The notes under the pieces: model-generated | Told to the model about the DNA's origin: nothing | Database searches by the model: none | What the model saw: only the letters and a program-made list of their open reading frames with translations | Translations under genes and position numbers: made by a program | Part shown: positions 1-9,109 of the stretch, piece by piece | Numbering within the stretch: position 1 is the stretch's first letter | Layout of the letters: each line of letters opens with the position of its first letter | Source: Kordiimonas aquimaris | Lineage (GTDB): Bacteria > Pseudomonadota > Alphaproteobacteria > Sphingomonadales > Kordiimonadaceae | DNA length: 64,000 bases | Assembly: GCF_025574485.1 (NCBI RefSeq) | Contig: NZ_JAOBPO010000001.1 | Span: 69,501 to 133,500 of the forward strand | Direction of reading: 5' to 3'

Positions 1-1291
1 CTGCTGCAATAACAGCCTGAGCAACCCGGTCAGGAAAAGCTGTGCTGGCCAAGCCCTCTATACGTGCTGATAAGATATAACTCTCTTCATCAGGTGCCAT
101 ATCTCGCAGCACGGCGTCCGGATCAGGAACACCGACTGCACGTTCGGCCGGAAACAGGCTTGAAACAGTGCTGGTCGTCACAAGTGGTGTTATGGATGTG
201 GATGCATCAGCCAGCGGCTTCAATACACCTGCACTTGCAAAATTCATTGATGACACAGCACCCGTTACCACATCAGTGTCTGATAAAAAGTCGTCAGTAA
301 TGGCGAGCCAAAATACATAATCTTTTACAGAGTCTGGTCCAAATCCACCCATTTGAACACGCTGCGCAAGCGACGCATCACCCACAACCTGCCCGGCGGG
401 CATTTCAACACCCCAAGATGCCAACAACGGATCAAGTGATGAACTACTAGGCACCACTGCACGCGGATCAACCGCCTCAGCGTGCGGATCAAGGAACACA
501 AGTGCTTTTCCGCCCTTGAGTACATACTGATCAATGGCAAACATCTGGTCTTCTGAAAGTGCTGGAGGATGCACCAACATCAAAACATCAGTATCAGTCG
601 GGATTTCGGTGAAACCCTCAGCCAAATCTTCAACGTCAAAGAAATCAAATAATTGCTCGTACAGCACATAAGGTTCCGATTGCCCCGCAAGCATTGCCTG
701 CGGACCACCCGGACCAAACTGCATTGGCAACGTAGTGAGCAGTTTCAGCTTTCGACGATCAGATGTATCAAGCGTCGCCAGGAGCTTGACCAGATCATAT
801 TCAAGAAACTTTTCACGTTCTTCCGAAAAGAAAGGAATAACAGCCTCACCGTCAACGGCGTCTGCTGCGGCTAATCCTATGTAGAGCGTAGAACCATCAT
901 TAAGCGGTACACCGCGCAAACCCAGTCCAACAGCTTCATCTTCTTCCTCGGAAAATGGCTCAGGGTCAATGATAGACAACTGTATATTATCTGCATTTTC
1001 AGCCGCAAATGCCCGCAATAAGTCTTCAATACGTTTACCATAACTGAGAAGTTGCGGAAACGGTGTTGCTTGCGTTTTTGAGAAATAGAAATCAAGTGTG
1101 ATTGGCTCATCAACGCTGCGAAGCAACTCTTTGGTGCCATCAGAGAGCGTGTAAAGATTTTCTGCCGTTAGATCCAGGCGTACACTGCGAAAGTAACGAT
1201 CCGCAATAATAGTGGCTGACAGAAATACAAATGTTGCCAATATGATTTGTATTGTCGAACGACGTGACAGGAGAGATGAAATCTTTTGCAT
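1..1291 (-). CDS. GldG-like auxiliary protein of an ABC-2 transporter (partial)
   Basis: The frame is open from an ATG at 1291 to the left edge, so at least 430 residues are present and the C-terminus is outside the window. One membrane segment lies near residues 13-30. After it comes the family's typical stretch, with 'DLTAENLYTLSDGTK' at about residues 40-55, then a large extracytoplasmic region resembling the GldG/ABC-type auxiliary family. The start ATG overlaps the stop of the permease gene by one base (TAATG), so translation is probably coupled. GldG-like proteins accompany GldA/GldF ABC transporters in gliding bacteroidetes; in proteobacteria the substrate is unknown and motility should not be assumed. 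No internal stop or frameshift was seen when the strand was read through. Confidence 0.8.
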   Translation of the reverse strand, partial: MQKISSLLSRRSTIQIILATFVFLSATIIADRYFRSVRLDLTAENLYTLSDGTKELLRSVDEPITLDFYFSKTQATPFPQLLSYGKRIEDLLRAFAAENADNIQLSIIDPEPFSEEEDEAVGLGLRGVPLNDGSTLYIGLAAADAVDGEAVIPFFSEEREKFLEYDLVKLLATLDTSDRRKLKLLTTLPMQFGPGGPQAMLAGQSEPYVLYEQLFDFFDVEDLAEGFTEIPTDTDVLMLVHPPALSEDQMFAIDQYVLKGGKALVFLDPHAEAVDPRAVVPSSSSLDPLLASWGVEMPAGQVVGDASLAQRVQMGGFGPDSVKDYVFWLAITDDFLSDTDVVTGAVSSMNFASAGVLKPLADASTSITPLVTTSTVSSLFPAERAVGVPDPDAVLRDMAPDEESYILSARIEGLASTAFPDRVAQAVIAA

Positions 1292-2028
1292 TACCCTGCC
1301 TCCCTCTTGCTTTCAATCACAATACGATTGACCCATAGCCAGAAAACAATCACCGCAACAAAATAAACAACGTCACTCAACGTCACTACACCTTTTTGCA
1401 AGGCATCAAAATGCGTCAGAAAGGACAGATTTGCCACCGCGAGTACGACAGCGTCAGGCGCCCACGCTCCAACCGTGTCCAAAACCATTGGCAAACCAGA
1501 AACAAGAAACAGAAAACAAACTGTTACAGCAAGAATGAATGCAACAACCTGATTTTTGGTCACAGATGACATTGCTGCACCAATCGCCAAATAAGCACCT
1601 GCCATCAAGAATGAGCCAACATATCCCGTAATGATCACACCATTATCAGGGCTACCTAGCCAATTAACCGTTATCCATATCGGAAAGGTCAAAGCCAATG
1701 CGAGCGCCGCAAAAGCTAGTGCCGCCATATATTTACCAATAACCACGGCTCGTGTTGGTAAAGGCAAAGTCAATAACAACTCGAATGTGCCTGCTCTGCG
1801 TTCTTCTGCCCAAAGCCGCATGGCAATTGACGGCATAAGAAACAGGTACAACCAAGGTTGATACGTAAAGAACGAGACCAAATCAGCCTGTTCACGCTGA
1901 TAAAATGACCCGATGTAAAAGGTGAATAGGCCCTGCATAATCAAAAAGATCACCAAAAACACATACGCAACCGGGCTGGCAAAATAGCTGGAGAATTCAC
2001 GGCGAAGGATTGTCATAATAGCTGTCAT
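1291..2028 (-). CDS. ABC-2 type transporter permease (GldF-like)
   Basis: A 245-residue membrane protein with about six hydrophobic segments and an N-terminus ('ILRREFSSYFASPVAYVFL') typical of ABC-2 permeases of the GldF/NosY type. It would form the membrane channel of the transporter whose ATPase is encoded immediately upstream in the transcript. Its ATG overlaps the ATPase stop by four bases (ATGA), and its own stop overlaps the next start, so the three genes form one tightly coupled operon. The motif 'MRLWAEERRAGTFELLLTLP' around residues 70-90 is the conserved cytoplasmic loop of this family. The substrate cannot be read from the sequence. Confidence 0.85.
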   Translation of the reverse strand: MTAIMTILRREFSSYFASPVAYVFLVIFLIMQGLFTFYIGSFYQREQADLVSFFTYQPWLYLFLMPSIAMRLWAEERRAGTFELLLTLPLPTRAVVIGKYMAALAFAALALALTFPIWITVNWLGSPDNGVIITGYVGSFLMAGAYLAIGAAMSSVTKNQVVAFILAVTVCFLFLVSGLPMVLDTVGAWAPDAVVLAVANLSFLTHFDALQKGVVTLSDVVYFVAVIVFWLWVNRIVIESKREAG

Positions 2029-2975
2029 TGATCTTCTCCCTCGGTTAGCTGGCGAAACACATCATCCAACCTACCAGAATCAACCGTGAACTGACTAACT
2101 TGCCAATTACTAACAGCAGCAATGTCCCCGATAGTATCGGCGATTTCTCCGCCACCCCTGGCAAGGACAGTTAAACGCATCTGGTTACCTTCGCGAGCTG
2201 CTTCGACGCCAGCAATCTGCTTCAATGATTTTAATGCAGATGCTGCCAACTCAGCCCTGTCTTCCGGTAACAACATGGTCACAGCATTACGGTATTTGGA
2301 TTTCGCCTTTAATTGTGAGGGCGTACCATCCGCAACAATGCGACCTTTATTAATGATTACGGCCCGGTGACACAGTGCATCAACCTCTTCAAGAATGTGT
2401 GTCGAAATAATGATTGAACGGTCAACCGACATCGCTTCAATCAAACGGCGCACCTCGTGTTTCTGGTTTGGATCAAGGCCATCGGTAGGTTCATCAAGAA
2501 TAAGAACGTCCGGAGCATGCAAAATAGCAGCGGCCAAACCCACACGCCTCTTGAAACCTTTGGAAAGGGTTTCAATACGCTGCCCCATCACTTTCTCAAG
2601 GTTAACAGCGCTAGCGGAACTTGCTACAACATCGTCAGCTTCACGGCCAGTGATGCCGTGCGTGGCAGCAATAAATTTTAAGAATGAAGCAGGCGACATT
2701 TCGCCGTATAACGGCGCGCCCTCCGGCAGATAACCAATACGCTGACGCGCCGCTTCATTTTCAGATGTAACCAGTTCGCCGCAGATGTAGGCGCTACCAC
2801 TTGTTGGCGCCAAAAAGCCCGTTAACATCTTCATGGTTGTTGTTTTACCCGCGCCGTTTGGCCCAAGAAAACCAAGCACTTCACCTTTGGCAACCTCTAG
2901 CGAAATACCATCCACCGCTTTAAGGTTACCGAAGTGTTTATTTAAGTCGCGCGCTTCGAGAAGAACATCAGCCAC
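2025..2975 (-). CDS. ABC transporter ATP-binding protein (GldA-like)
   Basis: A 316-residue ATPase. Walker A is 'GPNGAGKTTT' near residues 39-48, the signature is 'LSKGFKRRVGLA' near 137-148, and Walker B is 'VLILDEPTDGLDP' near 157-169, followed by the switch histidine in 'ISTHILEE'. A C-terminal extension of about 90 residues is common in ABC-2 drug/gliding-type ATPases. The start is a GTG at 2975 preceded by an AGGA ribosome site. It powers the permease and GldG-like protein that follow in the same operon. Nothing is missing from the catalytic motifs. Confidence 0.92.
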   Translation of the reverse strand: MADVLLEARDLNKHFGNLKAVDGISLEVAKGEVLGFLGPNGAGKTTTMKMLTGFLAPTSGSAYICGELVTSENEAARQRIGYLPEGAPLYGEMSPASFLKFIAATHGITGREADDVVASSASAVNLEKVMGQRIETLSKGFKRRVGLAAAILHAPDVLILDEPTDGLDPNQKHEVRRLIEAMSVDRSIIISTHILEEVDALCHRAVIINKGRIVADGTPSQLKAKSKYRNAVTMLLPEDRAELAASALKSLKQIAGVEAAREGNQMRLTVLARGGGEIADTIGDIAAVSNWQVSQFTVDSGRLDDVFRQLTEGEDQ

Positions 2976-3079
2976 TAAATGATCCTTTAGTATTTTGCTT
3001 AAACTCTCGCTTCATAGCGCTTTGATATATAGAAAACTCCGGTTCTGACAACCCCGTAAGCGTTAAAATAACCCAAAAA

Positions 3080-3766
3080 TCAGACCGCCCGTGGCGCTTT
3101 TCTGGCAAAACTACCATATTGGTCAAACATACGTTCACGCCAAGCTTGAATAGGTATGCTGCCGGCAAACGGATCAAAACTGGATGGTATATGCGCAAAC
3201 ATAACTGGCCCCATTAAACAATGGTCAGCAAATGCAGGTACCGAACCAGACAAATAATCATGATTAGCAAGAATAGCTTCGATAGGTGCAAGTGAAGCTT
3301 TAAACGATTCGCGCCGTTCATCACGAGCGCTGCGGGTTGATTCTATTGTACATCCAATCCTGGGTTCACGCGTTTCTCTGAAATACACTTGCGATTCAGC
3401 ATCCAATGTATCGTGGATATCCGCAACAATCATCATAAAGACAGGCATTAGAATGTTCTGATCCATCCAATTGTTCAGGATAACCGCTTGCTCTGCAGCG
3501 AGAGGGCTCTCGAATAGCGGCTTTTCAGGAAATGTAGCATCCAGATAGCGCGCGATATCAAGGCTTTCCGAAACCCATTTTTCGCCGTACTTAATGACAG
3601 GAACACGGTTTAAACCAGACCCTTCAAGCGCAGATTTATTGGTAAACGTGACTGTTTTTGTATCGTAATCCAGTCCTTTATGTTCGAGCATCATTTTGAT
3701 GCGCCAAACATACGGACTAAACCGAATCTCTGGTCGTGCGCCGCTTAATTCAAATAGTGTTAACAT
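3080..3766 (-). CDS. Glutathione S-transferase family protein (LigE/beta-etherase-like)
   Basis: A 228-residue protein with an N-terminal thioredoxin-like GST domain: the 'SPYVWRIKMMLEHKGLDY' region near residues 17-34, the cis-proline motif 'VPVI' and the glutathione-binding 'ESLDIARYLD' pattern. A helical C-terminal domain follows. The N-terminal pattern is closest to the LigE/LigF-like branch of bacterial GSTs, which cleave aryl ethers or handle electrophiles; the substrate is not determinable. The ATG at 3766 is chosen over a GTG at 3781 because GGAGGG lies six bases before it. The ABC operon starts about 100 bases after its stop on the same strand and may be transcribed with it. Confidence 0.82.
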   Translation of the reverse strand: MLTLFELSGARPEIRFSPYVWRIKMMLEHKGLDYDTKTVTFTNKSALEGSGLNRVPVIKYGEKWVSESLDIARYLDATFPEKPLFESPLAAEQAVILNNWMDQNILMPVFMMIVADIHDTLDAESQVYFRETREPRIGCTIESTRSARDERRESFKASLAPIEAILANHDYLSGSVPAFADHCLMGPVMFAHIPSSFDPFAGSIPIQAWRERMFDQYGSFARKAPRAV

Positions 3767-3973
3767 GGGTGCCCTCCACACTTGCCGTGATGATAGCCAC
3801 GGTCACAAAATTCATGCGCGCAACCTGAACCAAATAGACGTTTGCGTCCATCAACAAAATAGTGAGTGGATTATCGGAATAATGAAGATGTTGAAGCTGA
3901 CTCAACCGGGGGACAAGAGAACCAAGGGGTCAGGGGGACCCAGGAACGCAACCGGTTGAGCCAGCAGAGGCCA

Positions 3974-4005
3974 ACAAAAAAACTATGGGCCGCGAATGCG
4001 GCCCA
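3974..4005 (-). terminator. Rho-independent terminator after the GSGD-repeat gene
   Basis: On the minus strand an 8-bp perfect GC-rich stem (GGGCCGC arms at 3987-3993 and 3998-4004, closed by T3986-A4005, GAAT-type loop) is followed by ATAG and a run of seven T. It lies about 55 bases after the stop of the DUF2807 gene ending at 4061, so it should end that transcript. Confidence 0.8.
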
Positions 4006-4060
4006 CAAATGGCTCAATTATGGCGAAATAACGCCGTCTTATTTTACTTGGATATTTTTT

Positions 4061-4774
4061 CTATCGGAGCGTTACGTCACCAGAGCCCATGCTGCGTGAT
4101 TTAACGCTTTCAGGCTTACCCCAAACATCTACATCGCCGGAGCCCATGATACCAACATCCGCTTTTTCTTTGAGGTGAACAGCCACATCGCCGGACCCCA
4201 TAATGCCGACATCGCCTGTTGCACATTCCATCTTACGCGCACTAACATCACCGGAACCTTTAACTTCCACATCAAGTGAATTGCACGTACCAGAGGCTTC
4301 CACATCACCGGAACCTTTAATATCAATAGAAAGGTCGTCCACCGTCGCATCTATAAGTTCAACATCGCCAGCACCGTGAACACTTGTTTTAAAATTGCCA
4401 CCGCTTAGACCTGTGATCGTAAAATCGCCAGAGCCATAAACCATGGCAGCCTCAAGTGATGGCACAGTTATGTCTACACGTAATACATCGATACGATGAT
4501 TGCGGCGCCATTTACGCTCGTTATCAAGCTCAATATGCAGCGTATCACCGCGTACTTCAGTTTCAATATCACCCATAATATCACTGTCTGCCGTAATTTT
4601 TACGGACTGCTCACCGCCAACAGTGACATTTACTTCAAAAGAACCTTTGTTCTTAATTTGGTTGAATGCTTCGATGTCGCGCATTTCTTCAGATGTATCT
4701 GCAGCAATCGCACCACTAATGCCCGCAAGCGTAACAACACAAGCACCGGCAACAAATTTACCAAGTGAATTCAT
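4061..4774 (-). CDS. DUF2807 (GIN-domain) exported protein with GSGD repeats, copy 1
   Basis: A 237-residue protein with a signal peptide (cleavage after 'GAIAA', about residue 25) and a beta-helix-like DUF2807 domain. The C-terminal two thirds carry seven repeats of the form [YHKM]G[SA]GD[FV], spaced roughly every 10-22 residues. DUF2807 proteins are cell-surface or periplasmic putative auto-transporter/adhesin-like domains of unknown function. The gene is preceded by a GAGGGAG ribosome site and lies 42 bases downstream of a paralogue on the same strand, so the two probably form an operon. A strong terminator follows at about 4005-3974. Confidence 0.85.
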   Translation of the reverse strand: MNSLGKFVAGACVVTLAGISGAIAADTSEEMRDIEAFNQIKNKGSFEVNVTVGGEQSVKITADSDIMGDIETEVRGDTLHIELDNERKWRRNHRIDVLRVDITVPSLEAAMVYGSGDFTITGLSGGNFKTSVHGAGDVELIDATVDDLSIDIKGSGDVEASGTCNSLDVEVKGSGDVSARKMECATGDVGIMGSGDVAVHLKEKADVGIMGSGDVDVWGKPESVKSRSMGSGDVTLR

Positions 4775-4816
4775 TGGAGTTCTCCCTCAAGCCACCGAAA
4801 AGGCAGCATCATGTCT

Positions 4817-5533
4817 TTATTTAATTGAAATGCTCGCAAAACCACCAGAATGTTTTTTCACATTCTTAGGGTTACCATAAACCGAGATGGAGGCAACACC
4901 GGCCACATCTGCATCAATGCTTTCGCTTGCGTAAACTGACGCTGAACCCGCGCCTTTCACTTCAACTTCAACATTTTCGCACTTCAGGTCATCAGCCTCA
5001 ATATCAGCTGCACCTTTCATATCGATTGTAAGCGTACCGCATGTACCACTAATATCCACATCAGCTGCGCCTCGAATATCAATTAGCAACTCATCGCTAT
5101 CAATGTTTTCAAACTCGCCGTCCACGGCACCACGCACATCAATGGCACGCAATGATTCCATGTTGATAGTTACATCAACATTCGTGTTGTTCCAAAAACG
5201 CTTACTATTACCATCTTCTTTCATGTCGATGATTAATGTGTCGCCTGATACTTCCGTCGTTACACGGTCAATACGGCTTTCACGCGCTCTAACCGTCACT
5301 TCCTGATCACTGCTGCCAGCAGTTAGCTCAAGGTCGATAGCGCCGCGTATTTCAATGCGTGTAAAGGTTGCCACATCGCGTGTTTGTGTCACGCGTTCAC
5401 CCTCATCATCATGCAACATTGTTGCACTGCCTGCGACCGAGTAAAGAACACTTGTTGCAACGCCAGCAGCCAAAACGCCTGCCAATACATTACGGCCTGT
5501 CGAATGTCGGCCAAAAATAGATGGGAATCCCAT
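4817..5533 (-). CDS. DUF2807 (GIN-domain) exported protein with GAAD repeats, copy 2
   Basis: A 238-residue paralogue of the next gene: an N-terminal hydrophobic segment (about residues 16-36) that may be an uncleaved anchor or signal peptide, then a DUF2807 beta-helix. Where copy 1 has GSGD repeats, this copy has RGAVD, RGAAD, KGAAD, KGAGS, AGVAS and GGFAS, so the repeat loops have diverged from polar GSGD to more apolar GAAD/GVAS. Otherwise domain order, length and the 'GTC' turn are shared, which indicates an old tandem duplication. It is the first gene of the minus-strand pair. Function is unknown; structural or adhesive surface roles are only inferred. Confidence 0.85.
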   Translation of the reverse strand: MGFPSIFGRHSTGRNVLAGVLAAGVATSVLYSVAGSATMLHDDEGERVTQTRDVATFTRIEIRGAIDLELTAGSSDQEVTVRARESRIDRVTTEVSGDTLIIDMKEDGNSKRFWNNTNVDVTINMESLRAIDVRGAVDGEFENIDSDELLIDIRGAADVDISGTCGTLTIDMKGAADIEADDLKCENVEVEVKGAGSASVYASESIDADVAGVASISVYGNPKNVKKHSGGFASISIK

Positions 5534-5825
5534 TGTTATATCCTCTCTGTTTGTTGTCGTTTTTATTATGTTTTTTATTAGTCACGTTTCTTCAGCGGAA
5601 ACTTATATAGACTGCATATAAATATCCCATTGATTGCTTTCAAGGTCAAGACACACAGCTTAAGTACAAGATTCATATAGAATTCCATTCCAAATACTGC
5701 TGCAATATAGAGATACTGGTTCTAAATGTTAACCGAATCGCGCAACATTCCATAAGCAACACAACCGATAGACCAATTGCATTTAACACCGTTTTGGCTC
5801 AAGATGATCATTATTGAGGAGCTTT

Positions 5826-6200
5826 ATGAGCAAAAATTCTTCTATTTATCCGCTGTTCAGCGAAAGCGACATGGCCTCTCAGAATAGTCATGCGCACCCA
5901 AAAGCGGTTTACTTTATGCGTCCGGAACTGGCACGCATCCTTAACGTTTATGGCCGTTTGGTTTCAGCCGGAGAGTGGCGGGATTATGCAATTGATCACC
6001 TGAAAGATCAGGCCGTGTTTTCCATTTTTCGCCGCGCCAGTGAAATGCCAGTTTACCGCATTATCAAAGAGCCTGCGCGCAACACCCAGCAAGGTATGTG
6101 GCGTATTGTTGGCATGGATGGCCGCATATTGAAGCGAGGGCATGCACTTGATCAATTGTTACGTTATTTTGACCGCATGATGCTTAAAGCCACAGACTAG
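5826..6200 (+). CDS. DUF2794 domain-containing protein
   Basis: A 124-residue soluble protein with the DUF2794 hallmark stretches 'ILNVYGRLVSAGEWRDYAID' (about residues 38-57), 'AVFSIFRRASE' and 'ILKRGH'. DUF2794 is an uncharacterised family almost confined to Alphaproteobacteria, so the gene is useful as a taxonomic marker. The ATG at 5826 is chosen because GAGGAG precedes it by four bases; a TTG at 5814 would overlap that ribosome site. The roughly 290 bases upstream are AT-rich and hold no other recognisable gene. It converges with the histidine kinase gene on the other strand. Confidence 0.88.
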   Translation: MSKNSSIYPLFSESDMASQNSHAHPKAVYFMRPELARILNVYGRLVSAGEWRDYAIDHLKDQAVFSIFRRASEMPVYRIIKEPARNTQQGMWRIVGMDGRILKRGHALDQLLRYFDRMMLKATD

Positions 6201-6235
6201 TTTATATCAACCACAATACAGCAATCTGTAGTTTA

Positions 6236-8254
6236 CTAATGCGTTATTGGTTTGCTTACTTTTTGGCGCACCACTTCCTGGATCGTTGCATCCAGCTTTT
6301 GCCAATCGACAGGTTTAGATACACATGCGTCAATTCCAGCTTCGCTATACTCATCCATGTGCACCTGGGTTGTGTCCGCAGTTAAGGCTATAATTGGCAA
6401 TCTACACCACGTCTCGTCCATCGCCCTTAACTCACGCGTGGCCGTTACGCCGTCCTTAACAGGCATGTGAATGTCCATGAGTACAACATCATACACATCC
6501 TTTGATAACGCTTCCAAAGCCTGTGCACCATCACCAACAACAACAACCGGATATCCCATACGCTCTACAAGAAACTTTTTCAGCATCATCTGATTAACGG
6601 GGTTGTCTTCAGCAGCAAGCACCCGGATGTTTTCTCGCCTTACATCGTTTGTGTCTTCAATAATGTCATGGTCGCGGTTTGTATTTGTGTCAGCAACAGG
6701 AAATGCTGCTTCAAAATAAAAGGTGCTTCCAGCGCCCTTTTTACTGGCACACCATACTTTTCCGCCCATTAAGCCTGCCAGTTTTTTACAAATAGAAAGA
6801 CCTAGCCCCGTCCCTTCTGAAGAACGACTACGTGTTCCCTCAGCCTGATAAAAAGGCTGAAACAACCTTTCCCGTTCAGAAGGAGACAAGCCAACACCAT
6901 CATCCCGCACGGCAAAGCTTAAGTACACTTTGCCACTTGCATCTGAGGTATAGCTCTCGTCAATATCAACAGTTAGTGCAACAGCGCCTTTTTCAGTAAA
7001 CTTTGCAGCGTTAGAGAGAAAATTATTCATAATCTGGGTCACACGCACAGGGTCCATCATCAACTGCAGCTGAGCATTGCCGTTTACAGTCAAATTGAAA
7101 GACAGACCTTTTGCTTCTATCGCCTTTTTATGTGTCTGAGAAAGCTCTTCAACCAGGTTAACCAAGTTGATTGACTGTGGGTTAAGATCAAACCGCCCGG
7201 CTTCCATTTTGGAAACATCCAACACATCTGACAAAACTGTTAACAACTGATCACTGCTGTTAAGCGCAATTTGCGATAACCGTCCGCGCTCATCAGCATC
7301 ATCTTCATCTGCCAACAACTGTAAAACACTAGTGATACCATTTAGCGGCGTGCGTATTTCATGACTAATGAGGGCAAGAAAATCTGACTTTGCCTGATTG
7401 GCTTTCACTGCTTCTTCTTTTGCCTTAACAAGCGCTGCTTCTCGCTCTTTTTTAGCGGAAATATCCTGATGCGTTCCAACAATTCTGCGCGGAGAACCAT
7501 CCTCTCGCCAGCTGACAATCTTACCCCGGCTTAATATCCAAACCAAAGTGCCGTTTTTGTGTATCATCTGGAATTCATCTTCCAGGAACCCATCACCAAC
7601 CGATTGATAGTCTTTAACCGCCTGCTCTGCATCAAGCAGGTCTTCAGGCCTACACAAAATAGACCATGTGTCGTATGTATGGGGTAGTTCGAATTGCTCA
7701 TATCCGACTATATTCATATACTGGCGGCTGAAATACACCTCACCCGTAACCACATCCCAATCCCAAAGACCGTAATCGGCACCTTCAATGGCAAAGCGCA
7801 ACTGATCGCGGTCACGAATAAGCTGCTTAACTTCGTCTACAGCATCTTCAACGCGGCGAGCCGTTACCACACAAGCAACCTTTGCTTCCTTGATAGGTAA
7901 AGCATTCCAGTATAGTGCCAGCTCACTGTCGCTTGATGATGTACTTTCAATAGTATTACCGCGAATTTGCGCCAACTGTTCTCTCAGCGCCGAACCGGCC
8001 AGAACATCCGCAAATTCAGATTCAGAGAATATGGCCTTACATTCTTCAAAATGGCTTTTTCCGACCCAAGATCCACCGTCAGGCGAGCCAAACAGTATTG
8101 CCCAGTCATTATTTACAGTAATGTAACAACCGTCTTCATCAAGCGCCGCTGCTGCAATATTCAGCGTGTCAAAAACCATGTCTGCCAATGGAATTGAAGC
8201 GCTGGCCTGATCGTGTAATTTATCTGACGGTTTATTTGCCTTTGGGCGCGACAA
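6236..8254 (-). CDS. Soluble hybrid sensor histidine kinase (PAS-PAS-HisKA-HATPase-REC)
   Basis: A 672-residue kinase without membrane segments. Two PAS regions (about 25-130 and 150-270, the second ending with the PAC motif 'GTHQDIS') lead into a HisKA box 'SHEIRTPLNG' with the phospho-accepting His298. The ATPase follows (N box 'NNFLSNAAKF' near 410, G1 'DDGVG' at 451-455, G2 'GTGLGLS' at 481-487). A receiver domain from about 543 to 665 carries Asp594 in 'VLMDIHMP'. The start is a TTG at 8254, supported by AGGAAGAG six bases upstream; no ATG near it has a ribosome site. It should sense a cytoplasmic cue and pass phosphate onward through an Hpt protein not seen here. No partner regulator is adjacent. 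Confidence 0.92.
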   Translation of the reverse strand: MSRPKANKPSDKLHDQASASIPLADMVFDTLNIAAAALDEDGCYITVNNDWAILFGSPDGGSWVGKSHFEECKAIFSESEFADVLAGSALREQLAQIRGNTIESTSSSDSELALYWNALPIKEAKVACVVTARRVEDAVDEVKQLIRDRDQLRFAIEGADYGLWDWDVVTGEVYFSRQYMNIVGYEQFELPHTYDTWSILCRPEDLLDAEQAVKDYQSVGDGFLEDEFQMIHKNGTLVWILSRGKIVSWREDGSPRRIVGTHQDISAKKEREAALVKAKEEAVKANQAKSDFLALISHEIRTPLNGITSVLQLLADEDDADERGRLSQIALNSSDQLLTVLSDVLDVSKMEAGRFDLNPQSINLVNLVEELSQTHKKAIEAKGLSFNLTVNGNAQLQLMMDPVRVTQIMNNFLSNAAKFTEKGAVALTVDIDESYTSDASGKVYLSFAVRDDGVGLSPSERERLFQPFYQAEGTRSRSSEGTGLGLSICKKLAGLMGGKVWCASKKGAGSTFYFEAAFPVADTNTNRDHDIIEDTNDVRRENIRVLAAEDNPVNQMMLKKFLVERMGYPVVVVGDGAQALEALSKDVYDVVLMDIHMPVKDGVTATRELRAMDETWCRLPIIALTADTTQVHMDEYSEAGIDACVSKPVDWQKLDATIQEVVRQKVSKPITH

Positions 8255-8371
8255 GATACTCTTCCTGTTAGGTAAACATTATTAATAGCGCGCCCTGCAC
8301 GTCACGCGAAGCTAAAAATAAGTCAATGGACAGATTTCCTGTTTCCAGCGTGAAACACCAATGGTGACTAG

Positions 8372-8947
8372 TCATAGCAACGACTTTGCACCATCTTTTG
8401 CCTGCTCAAGCATAGCAATGGGCGCGCCTGACTTCACCATCACGCGCATACCAAAGTAAATTGCACTAGCAGCGCTGGCGGTTGCCCGCAATGCTGCGCC
8501 CGCATGCTTTTCAGCTAAAGCACTTTCAAATGCCTCCTGCATGGATGCCATGCTTTCCGCCACTGATTTTTCTACATCTTTATCATACGGCGCCTGGTCC
8601 ATGGCGGCATTGCAAAGCAAACATCCGCGCCGATCATCATGTATCGTTACAGCATCAACAACTGCTTGCAACAGCGCTATCACACGCGCATTGCCCGGCA
8701 TATCAGCAGCGGCGCCACGCCCCATAAGCAAGTCTTTAGCCGCCCTCACCTCGCGCGCATCGTATTCCTGCAAGGCACGCAGATACAGCGCGTGTTTATC
8801 ACCAAATGCCGCATATAGGCTGCCTTTGTGCAATCCGCTAGCCTTGATCAGGTCATTATATGATGTGCCCTCATATCCGCTTTGCCAGAAAACATTCTTT
8901 ATGGCGTTCAGCACTTTTTCTTCTTCAAATTTTCTAGGGCGCGCCAT
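8372..8947 (-). CDS. TetR/AcrR family transcriptional regulator
   Basis: A 191-residue regulator with an N-terminal TetR helix-turn-helix ('VLNAIKNVFWQSGYEGTSYNDL', then 'ASGLHKGSLYAAFGDKHALY', residues about 12-55) and a helical ligand-binding C-terminal domain with a 'GCLLCNAA' cysteine pair near residue 110. It is read divergently from the DM13/small membrane protein genes. Two related palindromes lie between the two start codons, so the regulator probably represses both itself and the divergent transcript. The ligand is unknown. Confidence 0.9.
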   Translation of the reverse strand: MARPRKFEEEKVLNAIKNVFWQSGYEGTSYNDLIKASGLHKGSLYAAFGDKHALYLRALQEYDAREVRAAKDLLMGRGAAADMPGNARVIALLQAVVDAVTIHDDRRGCLLCNAAMDQAPYDKDVEKSVAESMASMQEAFESALAEKHAGAALRATASAASAIYFGMRVMVKSGAPIAMLEQAKDGAKSLL

Positions 8948-8978
8948 TTTCTCTCCTCACGTTAACGTGATTAACCTA

Positions 8979-9002
8979 GTTATTGACTGCGTGGTCAATA
9001 AC
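8979..9002. promoter_or_regulatory. TetR operator palindrome 1
   Basis: GTTATTGAC at 8979-8987 and its exact complement GTCAATAAC at 8994-9002, separated by six bases. It sits 32 bases upstream of the TetR start codon. The core TTGAC-N6-GTCAA has the size and symmetry of a TetR-family operator. Confidence 0.72.
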
Positions 9003-9019
9003 TGCCATTTACAGTTTTA

Positions 9020-9043
9020 GTTATTTACCACACGGTCAATAAC
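9020..9043. promoter_or_regulatory. TetR operator palindrome 2
   Basis: GTTATTTAC at 9020-9028 and GTCAATAAC at 9035-9043, six-base spacer, one mismatch from perfect symmetry. It has the same right half-site as operator 1, 41 bases away centre to centre, and lies about 65 bases upstream of the DM13 gene start. Two sites suggest joint control of the divergent promoters. Confidence 0.7.
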
Positions 9044-9109
9044 TATCAAATGAAAAATTGGCTGTGTGCCAAACATGTGAACGTTAATTTATCGGAAAGG
9101 ACTAAACCC

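Noticed and set aside
325-1140. Two short minus-strand frames suggesting a broken GldG gene
   Set aside because: They are out of frame; the true minus-strand frame is open without a stop from 1291 to the left edge, so the gene is intact but cut by the window.
1-2975. Gliding motility locus
   Set aside because: GldA/F/G-like genes alone occur in many non-gliding proteobacteria; no other gliding genes are present.
3782-4099. Possible small plus-strand genes between the GST and DUF2807 genes
   Set aside because: No ribosome site or recognisable protein; the stretch contains the minus-strand terminator and otherwise nothing supported.
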